From NCBI GenBank assembly GCA_025354165.1, contig JANXNI010000057.1, positions 49,111-113,110 of the forward strand: a DNA stretch of 64,000 bases, written 5' to 3'. A program made the translations under genes and the position numbers. Source of the DNA: Burkholderiales bacterium. GTDB taxonomy: Bacteria; Pseudomonadota; Gammaproteobacteria; Burkholderiales; Casimicrobiaceae. Under the pieces are notes generated by a model. It searched no databases. It was not told where the DNA came from and saw only the letters and a list, made by a program, of their open reading frames with translations. Positions 1-9,053 of the stretch are shown here, piece after piece. Numbering within the stretch: the stretch's first letter is position 1; each line of letters begins with the position of its first letter.

Positions 1-2
1 TT

Positions 3-983
3 CGTGTTGATCCGGTGAAGCTCACTGCGGCATCGCTCGCCGACTGGCTGGATATTTTGAATCGCGCGAAAGACATCCCGAACCGCGACGCGCAACGCGC
101 CGCCGCGATCAGGGAACTGCGCGACAACATCAAGGTCGCCGCGAACGTTGCGTCCATCACACGTAGCGACGACCGCTGGTATTTCATGCGCAGCGATGAT
201 TACACGATGGCGCGCATGTTCCGTCTGAGCCTTGATACGCGCGAACTCGCTGAGTTCAAATTGCCGCTGCTCAAAGGTCTCAACAACCGCATGCAACGCG
301 GCGGCTATTTCTACAGTACGCAGGCCAATCTGTGGGCCGCTTTCGCGCTGGAGCGCCACAATAAGCAGGCGTCCGCCGATGGCCGCACGCGTGTCACCTA
401 CAACAATGAAACCAAAGAAGTTGTATGGGATAGCAACACGACCGAAGGCGAACTGACCTTCCCGTGGAGCAGCAACGCGACCGGCGTGGCGGTGGAGCAT
501 CTTGGCAAAGGCGAGCCGTGGGCGCGTGCGCAATTGCGCGCTCCCGTGCCGCTCGCAGGCAAGGTCGACAACGGCATCAACGTGTCGAAGGTTTTCAAAG
601 CCGTGCAACAGAAGCGCGCCGGCCATTACAGCGTGGGCGACATCATTCAGGTCACCGTCACCGCTGATAACAAGGCAGGCATCGGCTGGTTAGCTGTGGA
701 TGACCCAGTGCCAGCGGGCAGCACGGTATTGGGTGGCCTCGCGAAGCTCGGCACCACCGCCGAAATGCCGCAAACCTGGAGCGGTTATCGCTACATCGAG
801 CGCACATTTACCAATGTTCGTTCGTCGTTTGAATGGGCACCGAAAGGTCAGCACAGTTTCACCTATCAACTGCGCCTGACGACGCCGGGCAAGTTCTCAA
901 TGCCGCCCACGCATGCCGAAGCGATGTACTCGCCGGAGGTGAACGGGCAGCTGGGTAATACGGTGTTTGAGATTGAGCCTTGA
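3..983 (+). CDS. alpha-2-macroglobulin family protein, C-terminal part (YfhM-like)
   Basis: The gene enters from outside the window: the frame is open from base 3 and only about the last 326 residues are present, so no start is given. Bacterial alpha-2-macroglobulins are periplasmic, usually lipid-anchored protease traps thought to protect the envelope together with PBP1C. What is visible is the beta-sandwich C-terminal region, including WLAVDDPVPAGS, a stretch typical of the end of these proteins. Its stop overlaps the assumed first codon of pbpC, and the yfhM-pbpC pairing is well known in Proteobacteria, which strengthens the call. The thioester and bait regions lie outside the window, so whether the trap is complete cannot be judged. 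Confidence 0.8.
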   Translation, partial: RVDPVKLTAASLADWLDILNRAKDIPNRDAQRAAAIRELRDNIKVAANVASITRSDDRWYFMRSDDYTMARMFRLSLDTRELAEFKLPLLKGLNNRMQRGGYFYSTQANLWAAFALERHNKQASADGRTRVTYNNETKEVVWDSNTTEGELTFPWSSNATGVAVEHLGKGEPWARAQLRAPVPLAGKVDNGINVSKVFKAVQQKRAGHYSVGDIIQVTVTADNKAGIGWLAVDDPVPAGSTVLGGLAKLGTTAEMPQTWSGYRYIERTFTNVRSSFEWAPKGQHSFTYQLRLTTPGKFSMPPTHAEAMYSPEVNGQLGNTVFEIEP

Positions 984-3319
984 TTAGTCAGATTCATTTC
1001 GTAGGACGGGCATTGCCCGCCGGTGTTCACGAGGTGGGCAATGCCCGCCCTACGCAGGCTCAAAGGACGCATGGCTGGCTCGTGCTTGTCGTCGCTATGT
1101 TGTTGTCGACACAAACACTGGCGGTGCCAACGTACGAATCCCTGCGCGCCAACTACACCCCGAGCGAACGCGTCGTCCTTGACCGCAACGGCGCGCCCAT
1201 TCAGCACATCCGCACCGACGATAAAGTGCGTCGCGCCACGTGGACGCCGTTCGATCAAATTTCACCCGCGCTCATTGATGCGGTGCTCGCGTCGGAAGAC
1301 AAACGTTTCTTCGAACACAGTGGCGTAGATCTGCGTGCTGCCGCGTCGGCGGCTATCAACAATCTGCGCGGCGGCACCACGTTGCGCGGCGCGAGCAGCA
1401 TCTCGATGCAGGTCGCGGCGATGCTGGACAAGTCGCTGACGCGTGCAAGCGATGGCCGCACCGTGCAGCAGAAGATCGATCAGGCGCAAGCCGCGTGGGA
1501 GCTTGAGCGCACCTGGTCGAAGCAGCAGATTCTTGAAACCTATCTCAACACGTTGTTTTTTCGTGGCGAGATTCAGGGCATTGGCGCAGCGGCTGAATTC
1601 TTGTTTGGTAAATCGCCGCATGGCCTGAACGCCACAGAATCTGCTTTACTTGCCGCGCTGATTCGCGGCCCGCAGGCGTCGCGCGCCGTCGTGGAGCGCC
1701 GCGCTTGCGAAGTGCTCAAAGGTCTCGATGCGAAAGGCGACTGCGCAACGCTCGCGTATTCGATTGATCGCTGGAGCAGCACGTCCAGCCTTCGCTCCGA
1801 AGCAGAATCTATCGCGCCGCACGTCGCAAAATATCTCCCCTCGTTCGCGGTGAGCCCGTCGAACCACAGCGCTTCGACAAACTCCCAGCGAACCGAAACC
1901 ACAACGCTCGATCGCGAGCTGCAACTAGCCGCACGCGACGCCATCGCCAAGCATTTGCCGCAAATCAGTGGCCGCAACGCACATGATGCGGCGGTCATTG
2001 TCATCGACAACGCCACAGGCGAAGTGCTCGCCTATGTCGGCTCCTCGGGCCGACTGTCCGAAGCGGGCGAGGTCGACGCGGCGCGCGCGCCAAGGCAGGC
2101 AGGCTCCACGTTGAAGCCCTTCATCTACGGTCTCGGCATCGAGAAAAATCTGTTCACCGCAGCGACATTGCTCGACGATGCGCCGTTCTCTGTCGATGTC
2201 GGCGGCGGCGCGTACACGCCGCAGAACTACGCGCATGAATACGTCGGCCCAGTCACCGTGCGCACAGCGCTGGCGTCCTCGCTCAACGTCCCCGCCATCC
2301 GCGCGCTCACACTCGTCGGCGTCGCGCCCGCGCATGCGCTGCTGCGGCGCGCGGGCCTGACGACACTCGTTGACGATCCCGAGCATTACGGTTTTTCGCT
2401 CGCGCTCGGCAGCGCCGATGTGTCTTTGCTTGAGCTTACGAACGCGTATCGTGCGATTGCCAATGGCGGTGTGGCGAGCAGAGTCTCATTTACGCCGTGC
2501 AACGGAGGTTCTTGTAGGAGCGGCTTGCCGCGACCCACCGTGCCAGTAAAGCAAAGTGGGTCGCGGCAAGCCGCTCCTACAGCGGCTGCGCAGCGCCTCT
2601 TCTCCGAGCCCACCGCCTGGCTGATCGCCGACATGCTCGCGGATCGCGGCGCGCGCTACGTCACATTCGGCTTTGATAATCCGCTCGCGCTGTCGCACTG
2701 GGCCGCCGTGAAAACCGGCACCAGCAAAGACATGCGCGACAACTGGACCCTCGGCTTCAACACCCGCGTCACCGTCGGCGTGTGGGTCGGCAACGCCAGT
2801 GGTGCGTCGATGCACAGCGTTACCGGCATCACCGGTGCCGGGCCGATTTGGGCCGATGTGATGGAGGCTGCGGCCGCGCGTTACGGCGTGAGCCGCCCAG
2901 CCGCCGCGCCGGGCGCGCTGGTCAAGCGCCGGGTAATTTTTTCGGATGGGTTAGAGGCCTCGCGCGACGAGTGGTTTGTGCGCGGCACCGAGCCCAACGT
3001 CAACGCACAAATGCAGGTTGCAGCGAGAGAAGCCAGCGGCTCCGGCGCGCGCATCCTCTCACCCACCGACGGCACCATCATCGCGCTCGACCCGGACATT
3101 CCGACTAAAAATCAGCGCGTCGCGCTGAAGAGCGGCGACGTTGCGCAGGCGGCGTGTTGGGAGGTGAACGGCGAATCGCTCGGCTGCTCCGAAGGCAACG
3201 GATTCTGGTCGCCGAGCGCGGGAAATTTCACGATTCGACTGCTGGATAAAGTGGGTGAAGAGCGGGATCGGGTGACCGTGACTGTTCGCGGGGGATTGAA
3301 AGTGGCGGAAGTTAGGTGA
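980..3319 (+). CDS. pbpC: penicillin-binding protein 1C
   Basis: Bifunctional peptidoglycan glycosyltransferase/transpeptidase of 779 residues from the TTG at 980, acting on the outer face of the inner membrane. A hydrophobic anchor (about residues 34-50) is followed by the glycosyltransferase domain (EDKRFFEHSGVD; GASSISMQ), the transpeptidase domain (STLK, SSLN, KTGTS) and a C-terminal BiPBP_C-like domain. The start is uncertain: TTG 980 overlaps the upstream stop, but codons 8-25 are encoded by a palindromic repeat, so GTG 1082 or ATG 1097, just before or inside the anchor, may be the real start. Two further repeat-derived stretches lie in frame: about residues 288-296 in the linker between the domains, and about 512-534 in a loop of the transpeptidase domain. 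All catalytic motifs survive, so the protein is probably functional. Confidence 0.93.
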   Translation: MISQIHFVGRALPAGVHEVGNARPTQAQRTHGWLVLVVAMLLSTQTLAVPTYESLRANYTPSERVVLDRNGAPIQHIRTDDKVRRATWTPFDQISPALIDAVLASEDKRFFEHSGVDLRAAASAAINNLRGGTTLRGASSISMQVAAMLDKSLTRASDGRTVQQKIDQAQAAWELERTWSKQQILETYLNTLFFRGEIQGIGAAAEFLFGKSPHGLNATESALLAALIRGPQASRAVVERRACEVLKGLDAKGDCATLAYSIDRWSSTSSLRSEAESIAPHVAKYLPSFAVSPSNHSASTNSQRTETTTLDRELQLAARDAIAKHLPQISGRNAHDAAVIVIDNATGEVLAYVGSSGRLSEAGEVDAARAPRQAGSTLKPFIYGLGIEKNLFTAATLLDDAPFSVDVGGGAYTPQNYAHEYVGPVTVRTALASSLNVPAIRALTLVGVAPAHALLRRAGLTTLVDDPEHYGFSLALGSADVSLLELTNAYRAIANGGVASRVSFTPCNGGSCRSGLPRPTVPVKQSGSRQAAPTAAAQRLFSEPTAWLIADMLADRGARYVTFGFDNPLALSHWAAVKTGTSKDMRDNWTLGFNTRVTVGVWVGNASGASMHSVTGITGAGPIWADVMEAAAARYGVSRPAAAPGALVKRRVIFSDGLEASRDEWFVRGTEPNVNAQMQVAAREASGSGARILSPTDGTIIALDPDIPTKNQRVALKSGDVAQAACWEVNGESLGCSEGNGFWSPSAGNFTIRLLDKVGEERDRVTVTVRGGLKVAEVR
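1000..1054. repeat. palindromic interspersed repeat at the 5' end of pbpC
   Basis: Two 22-bp arms (1000-1021 and 1033-1054) match as an inverted repeat with two mismatches and an 11-bp loop; the core is GTAGGACGGGCATTGCCC. The element looks like the REP-type palindromes common between genes in Beta- and Gammaproteobacteria. It lies immediately after the macroglobulin stop and is translated if pbpC starts at 980. Confidence 0.8.
1842..1865. repeat. repeat-derived segment inside pbpC
   Basis: This 24-bp stretch, core GGTGAGCCCGTCGAACCA, recurs in inverted orientation at 5145-5169 with one mismatch. Here it is translated in the linker between the glycosyltransferase and transpeptidase domains of PbpC; there it is intergenic. 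Confidence 0.6.
2513..2581. repeat. REP-like palindrome inserted in frame in pbpC
   Basis: Two perfectly complementary 26-bp arms (2513-2538 and 2556-2581) surround a 17-bp loop. The arm begins TGTAGGAGCGGCTTGCCGCG, the hallmark of REP palindromes seen in Pseudomonas-like genomes. Total length is 69 bp, exactly 23 codons, so pbpC stays in frame. The encoded residues (about 512-534) fall in a variable loop between the YRAIANGG stretch and the LFSEPTAWLI stretch of the transpeptidase domain. Confidence 0.9.
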
Positions 3320-3356
3320 CGGGTTCGAAGGGTTTGTACGGACAGAATTGAGGTAT

Positions 3357-3393
3357 CAGCTTTTTGATGAAAGCACTATTACATAGGGGCTGT
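3357..3393. repeat. dispersed repeat, copy A
   Basis: The segment opens CAGCTTTTTGATG and closes ATAGGGGCTGTA. Related copies lie at 8387-8422 and 61011-61046, each just outside a gene end or start. Function unknown; the copies are diverged and the family is proposed from these three only. Confidence 0.45.
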
Positions 3394-3528
3394 ACGCGCA
3401 TTTAGACTTAACTCGATAAATAGCGTTTTACGAATCTAGCCCCGGTGAAGAATGGGTTTCATAGAAAAGCTGATTGCTATGTTCAGACGCAAAATGTCCC
3501 ACTGCAATCAAGTTATCGAACCACAGCA

Positions 3529-3626
3529 ACGCCGCCATTCTCGGCGCAGCCGGGAATCCAGTTCGTAAACCACGCGAAGCGCAAATCAGTCCCCTCTCCC
3601 CTTGCGGGAGAGGGTTAGGGTGACGG
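3529..3626. repeat. outer left module of the composite inverted repeat
   Basis: About 98 bp that reappears as its reverse complement at 5213-5313 with a few mismatches. It contains two recognisable short repeat types in series: ATTCTCGGCGCAGCCGGGAA and then CTCTCCCCTTGCGGGAGAGG. The second type recurs at 6497-6536 and inside icmF at 56324-56362. The rest of the gap 3320-3528 holds only repeat copy A and no supported gene. Confidence 0.85.
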
Positions 3627-3681
3627 GTTTGGTGGAGTGAGGTGGTTCGTATGCCACAGCCTCATTTCGCCTGAAGGCGAG

Positions 3682-3707
3682 TCACTTTTGGCATTGCCCA
3701 AAAGTGA
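3682..3707. repeat. hairpin module, left copy
   Basis: Perfect 10-bp stem TCACTTTTGG / CCAAAAGTGA with loop CATTGC. The inverted counterpart at 5047-5076 has the same loop but a different stem sequence that still pairs fully. Confidence 0.75.
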
Positions 3708-3715
3708 CCAAAAGG

Positions 3716-3870
3716 GTAGCCCCTACTGCCCGCCTGATCCTCCAGTGCTCGCGTTGTGCGGGACGCGTCGAACGGCAAACGAATGCTTCGCTATCGCTAC
3801 GCAGAGTGTGTGCTAGAGGCCGCTTCTACGACCGCACAACACTGCGCGCTTCGGGGCGGGCAGAAGGGGC
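3716..3870. repeat. inner left arm of long inverted repeat
   Basis: About 155 bp that is almost identical to the reverse complement of 4885-5037. Shared stretches include CTGATCCTCCAGTGCTCGCG and CTATCGCTACGCAGAGTGTG. One short block near 3823-3835 differs. The arm ends 7 bp before the stop codon of the enclosed gene. Confidence 0.9.
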
Positions 3871-3877
3871 AATCCGC

Positions 3878-4789
3878 TCAGTTGACGGGTAGCTTCCTTA
3901 GGTATTCTTTAAAGAGATGCTTGTCATCATCTCGACGTATGAATACTTCGAGCGGCTTAAGATTTGACTGCGTTAGGAGCCTGCGCGCAATATTGACAAT
4001 TTCTTCAACGCGATCCAGATTCCGATCCAATGCGGATGTCCACTTCACCCACTTTCGAAGCTCGTCAAAGGACATCAAGTCGACATCTTCAGTTTCAAAT
4101 TTACTTAGAGGCTCTTCCAGTTCCTTAACGAGCAGGACATGCAAGTCGTTCTCAGGAAACAACGCGTCCAAACCATCTAAGTTAGCTACGGGTTCCTCGA
4201 TGTAGTGTGGCCGAGGTAACGTCGTGTCGTTGAACGCCTCAAGGCGCTGCACTTCATCCTCAGTGGCTTGTCGACTAATCGTAATGGCAGAGATCCTTGT
4301 TTTGATCATCCTCAAAATATTCGTTACGACTGGTTCGGGACATCCTGAAGATAGTACGCGCAACGGTCGCATAAGAGCTTGAATTCGCTTTGCGCCTAGT
4401 TCCCCCTCACGGCTCGAAGAGATTCGGGCTCGAATCTCTTCGAGTCGAAAGGAAAACGTTACAAGTAATTCACGATTGTTCTTCTCGGAAATGTCGCGAT
4501 CCAATTTTCGGGACAATGTCTCAAAGTCAACGCCGAAATACTTTTTGCCACAGTCGCGCCCTATGTTGGTTTCCAGACCATCGGTGGTGAGTACCAAATA
4601 ACCTTTTCCATGCGGCGTATGACACTCCGACAATCCGCAGTTGACGGTATCTCTGAACATGTAGCGGCCAAGAATAGCTTTGAGCGAATGCGCCTGCGCA
4701 TTTAGGTTGTTAACGAAACCCGGACGGCTAACAACGTCATCCCACGTTTCGATATTAACGAGACCTTTGTCAGAATTTATTGTGATCAT
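3878..4789 (-). CDS. hypothetical protein with a Cys/His cluster, flanked by inverted repeats
   Basis: A protein of about 303 residues that I do not recognise. An ATG at 4789 is chosen over an in-frame TTG at 4798; neither has a clear ribosome binding site. The N-terminal third carries CGLSECH, followed after about 25 residues by NIGRDCGKKYFG, a spacing that could bind a metal such as zinc. The remainder is charged and predicted mainly helical, with no signal peptide or membrane segment. Base composition is visibly richer in A+T than the neighbours, and the gene is the sole content of a long composite inverted repeat between pbpC and ftsY, which together suggest acquisition by transfer. A nucleic-acid or defence role would be speculation. 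Confidence 0.7.
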   Translation of the reverse strand: MITINSDKGLVNIETWDDVVSRPGFVNNLNAQAHSLKAILGRYMFRDTVNCGLSECHTPHGKGYLVLTTDGLETNIGRDCGKKYFGVDFETLSRKLDRDISEKNNRELLVTFSFRLEEIRARISSSREGELGAKRIQALMRPLRVLSSGCPEPVVTNILRMIKTRISAITISRQATEDEVQRLEAFNDTTLPRPHYIEEPVANLDGLDALFPENDLHVLLVKELEEPLSKFETEDVDLMSFDELRKWVKWTSALDRNLDRVEEIVNIARRLLTQSNLKPLEVFIRRDDDKHLFKEYLRKLPVN

Positions 4790-4884
4790 GTGTCGCAACT
4801 ACCATGCAAGACGTCGAAGCCTGATTGTATAGAGCGGCTGTTTTTACATACAGCCTACTATCTCCGCGCGAAGTCCGAGTTAAC

Positions 4885-5037
4885 GCCCCTTTTGCCCGCC
4901 CCGAAGCGCGCAGTGTTGTGCGGTCGTAGATGCGTCGTCGGCACACACTCTGCGTAGCGATAGCGAAGCTTTCGTGTGCCGTTCGACGCGTCCCGCACAA
5001 CGCGAGCACTGGAGGATCAGGCGGGCAGTAGGGGCTA
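4885..5037. repeat. inner right arm of long inverted repeat
   Basis: Reverse-complement partner of 3716-3870, with about five scattered differences plus one diverged block of roughly 12 bp. It starts about 95 bp upstream of the enclosed gene's start codon, so any promoter for that gene lies at 4790-4884 or inside this arm. Confidence 0.9.
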
Positions 5038-5046
5038 GCCTCTTTG

Positions 5047-5076
5047 CCTACTTTCTGGGCAATGCCAGAAAGTAGG
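5047..5076. repeat. hairpin module, right copy
   Basis: Perfect 12-bp stem CCTACTTTCTGG / CCAGAAAGTAGG with loop GCAATG. Read on the minus strand it has the same loop as 3682-3707, but the stem has changed on both sides so that pairing is kept. Confidence 0.75.
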
Positions 5077-5144
5077 TCGCCCCGCGCGGCGACAGAGCGC
5101 GTTGGTGGTGTGTGAATCCACGTTTGTTCTTCTATTCGTGTTCA

Positions 5145-5169
5145 TGGTTCGACGGGCTCACCACGAACG
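5145..5169. repeat. short interspersed repeat
   Basis: Reads TGGTTCGACGGGCTCACCAC and onward; reverse complement of the pbpC segment 1842-1865 with one mismatch. It lies between the right hairpin module and the outer right module. Confidence 0.55.
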
Positions 5170-5212
5170 GCGAATTGGTTCTTCAATCCATGCTGCAATC
5201 GGACGCAACCGA

Positions 5213-5313
5213 CCCCTCACCCTAACCCTCTCCCGCAAGGGGCGAGGGGACTGATTTGCGCTTCGCGGGGACTACGCGCTGGATTCCCGGCTGCGCCGAG
5301 AATGACGGCGTTG
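5213..5313. repeat. outer right module of the composite inverted repeat
   Basis: About 100 bp, the reverse complement of 3529-3626 with a few mismatches. It contains CCTAACCCTCTCCCGCAAGG and GGCTGCGCCGAGAATGACGG. The rest of the gap 5077-5371 holds no gene I can support. Confidence 0.85.
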
Positions 5314-5371
5314 TTGGCGGTGATGGTGGACGTGGCTGTGGTGGTCGCGGTGGCACGGGCGAGGCGAACCC

Positions 5372-6415
5372 CTAAACCAGCGCCTCTGCAAACTCCCTCG
5401 CCACAAACGGCCTCAGATCATCAATCCCTTCTCCCACCCCAATAAACCTGAGCGCAATCGGCCGCTCTTTGGCGATGGCGCAGATGACGCCGCCTTTCGC
5501 GCTGCCATCAAGTTTGGTCATCACAAGCCCGGTCAAACCCAACGCATCATCAAACGCCTTCACCTGCGCGATGGCGTTTTGGCCGGTGGTGCCGTCTAGC
5601 ACTAGCAGCACTTCGTGCGGCGCGCCCGCCATCGCTTTACCAATCACGCGTTTGGCTTTTTTCAGTTCTTCCATGAGGTTCAGTTGCGTGGGCAGGCGGC
5701 CTGCGGTGTCGCACATCACGACGTCCGTTCCGCGCGCTTTGCCGGCGGCTACGGCGTCGAACATGACGGCTGCAGGATCGCCGCCGGCTTGCTGAATGAC
5801 CGTGACGTTGTTACGTTCGCCCCAGATCGCTAGCTGCTCGCGGGCGGCGGCGCGGAAGGTGTCGCCTGCTGCCAGCAATACGCTCGCGCCCTGACCCTGC
5901 AGGTACTTCGCGAGCTTGCCGATGCTGGTGGTTTTGCCTGCGCCGTTGACGCCTGCGATCATGATCACGAAGGGCGCTTCTTTGGCGACTGCGAAGGGCT
6001 GCTCAAGCGGTTTCAACAAATCAGTGAGTGCGTCGACGAGCATCGCGCGCGGATCGCCCGCACCGCCCGCCGCCTTCCAGCGTTTGCGCAGGTCATCAAG
6101 CAGGTGTTGCGTGGCGGGCATGCCGCAATCAGCCATGAGCAACTGCGCTTCCAGTTGTTCGAGTGTCTCTTCATCGAGTTTGCCCGCGAACAGGACATTG
6201 AGCCCGAGCTTGTTGCGCGTCGCCGTCAGGCCGGTTTTAAGTTTGTCGAGCCAGCCTTTTTTTTCTTCGACAACAGTGACGAGGACAGCAACGGGGACGG
6301 TCTCCGCAGGTAATTTTGCGGGAACGTCGGAGGTCGAAAGGGTTTCGGCTATCGCGGGTGACTCAACCGGTTCTGCGACGGTCGGTTGAGTTTTTTTCTT
6401 GAACAAGCCCCACAT
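5372..6415 (-). CDS. ftsY: signal recognition particle receptor FtsY
   Basis: GTPase of 347 residues that docks SRP-ribosome complexes at the inner membrane for co-translational insertion of membrane proteins. After a short variable N-terminal acidic region come the helical N domain and the G domain with GVNGAGKTT (P-loop), the DTAGRLPTQ switch motif, [10 protein letters not shown] and the C-terminal [12 protein letters not shown]. The ATG at 6415 opens with MWGLFKKK, a common membrane-contacting start for FtsY. It is divergent from rsmD, as in many betaproteobacteria. No defects are seen. Confidence 0.97.
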   Translation of the reverse strand: MWGLFKKKTQPTVAEPVESPAIAETLSTSDVPAKLPAETVPVAVLVTVVEEKKGWLDKLKTGLTATRNKLGLNVLFAGKLDEETLEQLEAQLLMADCGMPATQHLLDDLRKRWKAAGGAGDPRAMLVDALTDLLKPLEQPFAVAKEAPFVIMIAGVNGAGKTTSIGKLAKYLQGQGASVLLAAGDTFRAAAREQLAIWGERNNVTVIQQAGGDPAAVMFDAVAAGKARGTDVVMCDTAGRLPTQLNLMEELKKAKRVIGKAMAGAPHEVLLVLDGTTGQNAIAQVKAFDDALGLTGLVMTKLDGSAKGGVICAIAKERPIALRFIGVGEGIDDLRPFVAREFAEALV

Positions 6416-6496
6416 GGAGCGCTTTCTTACGGGATTCGAGACAATTGCATTTTAGGCGGCAGTGCTCACGGCGAGCGTTGCTCTTTATCTACGATA

Positions 6497-6536
6497 CCCC
6501 TCACCCTAACCCTCTCCCGCAAGGGGAGAGGGGACT
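6497..6536. repeat. interspersed repeat directly upstream of rsmD
   Basis: CCCTAACCCTCTCCCGCAAG followed by GGGAGAGGGGAC, the same family as in the composite repeat at 3.6 and 5.2 kb. Its G-rich end lies 7-14 bases before the rsmD ATG and supplies the only good ribosome binding sequence there. Confidence 0.8.
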
Positions 6537-6542
6537 TTCGGC

Positions 6543-7654
<1,112 letters not shown>

Positions 7655-7659
7655 TCGTT

Positions 7660-7705
7660 GCAGGCGCGGCTAAAGCCGCACAGACGCGATCAACGCCGCT
7701 GCACC
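7660..7705. repeat. REP-like palindrome between coaD and the ferredoxin gene
   Basis: An imperfect palindrome with outer TGCAGGCG and CGCCGCTGCA and an inner CGGCTAAAGCCG hairpin. It resembles the GGAGCGGCTT-type REP units at 2513 and 8961 but is more diverged. Confidence 0.55.
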
Positions 7706-7708
7706 TAA

Positions 7709-8382
<674 letters not shown>

Positions 8383-8386
8383 GCAT

Positions 8387-8422
8387 CAGCTTTTCGCTGA
8401 TAGCTTCAGTGCATAAGGGCTA
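8387..8422. repeat. dispersed repeat, copy B, with a small hairpin
   Basis: CAGCTTTTCGCTGATAGC followed by GCATAAGGGCTA, related to 3357-3393 and 61011-61046. ATCAGC-TTTTC-GCTGAT can form a short hairpin 3 bp after the preceding stop, without a strong T run. Confidence 0.4.
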
Positions 8423-8533
8423 ACGCCTGAAAACGTAGCTAGTCGATTTTTAGGTTTTTGTGTGATTGGTCCCAATGCAGCATGGGCTGTAGCCAAAAGC
8501 CGTTAACTGAAAACACTCAAAGAAAGTCACACA

Positions 8534-8935
8534 ATGACCATCGCGCTGTTCTGCATTTTATTAGCCACCCTCATGCCAATCGTCTGCGCGGGCCTTGCCA
8601 AGGGACGTGACATGGCCGTTTCGCATAAGGACGGCGGCTACGACAATCGTAGTCCGCGCGACTGGGTCGCGAAGCAGGAGGGCTTCAAAAAGTGGGCACA
8701 GGCCGCGCAGGAGAACTGCTGGGAAGCGCTGCCGTTTTTCGCCGCAGCGGTGATCGTGAGCCACATGCTGGGCGTGATCGGCTGGTTGCCCAATGCGCTC
8801 GCGGTGGCGTTCATCGTGCTTCGCGTGATCTATGTCTGGCTTTATGTCACTGCAAAACAGCGTGCACGATCACTGGTATGGAGCGCCGCATTTTTTGTGA
8901 ATATTGCAATTTTTCTGCTGCCGCTATTTAAGTAA
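8534..8935 (+). CDS. MAPEG family membrane protein
   Basis: Integral inner-membrane protein of 133 residues with about four hydrophobic segments (roughly 3-22, 60-80, 85-105 and 112-131). The AAQENCWEALPFFAAAV stretch is the core signature of the MAPEG superfamily (membrane-associated eicosanoid and glutathione metabolism). Bacterial members are mostly uncharacterised, some with glutathione transferase or peroxidase activity. Standalone gene, convergent with the persulfide dioxygenase gene; the 151 bases upstream carry repeat copy B and no other signal. Confidence 0.88.
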   Translation: MTIALFCILLATLMPIVCAGLAKGRDMAVSHKDGGYDNRSPRDWVAKQEGFKKWAQAAQENCWEALPFFAAAVIVSHMLGVIGWLPNALAVAFIVLRVIYVWLYVTAKQRARSLVWSAAFFVNIAIFLLPLFK

Positions 8936-8960
8936 GGTGCGCTGAATCTGACGATGTATT

Positions 8961-9023
8961 GTGGGAGCGGTTCAACCGCGATTGCCCTCGCGACGATCTA
9001 TGGCGGTCGAACCGCTCCCCCAC
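8961..9023. repeat. REP-like palindrome between convergent genes
   Basis: Arms 8961-8979 (GTGGGAGCGGTTCAACCGC) and 9003-9023 pair with about three imperfections around a 23-base loop. It lies between the MAPEG gene and the convergent dioxygenase gene and could act as a bidirectional transcription stop. Confidence 0.75.
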
Positions 9024-9053
9024 GCTAGACAGCACTCCGAAATCACTGCACGC

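Noticed and set aside
4770..5009. Open frame of 79 codons in the right repeat arm
   Set aside because: It is translation of the inverted repeat; the mirrored frame in the left arm is not conserved in length.
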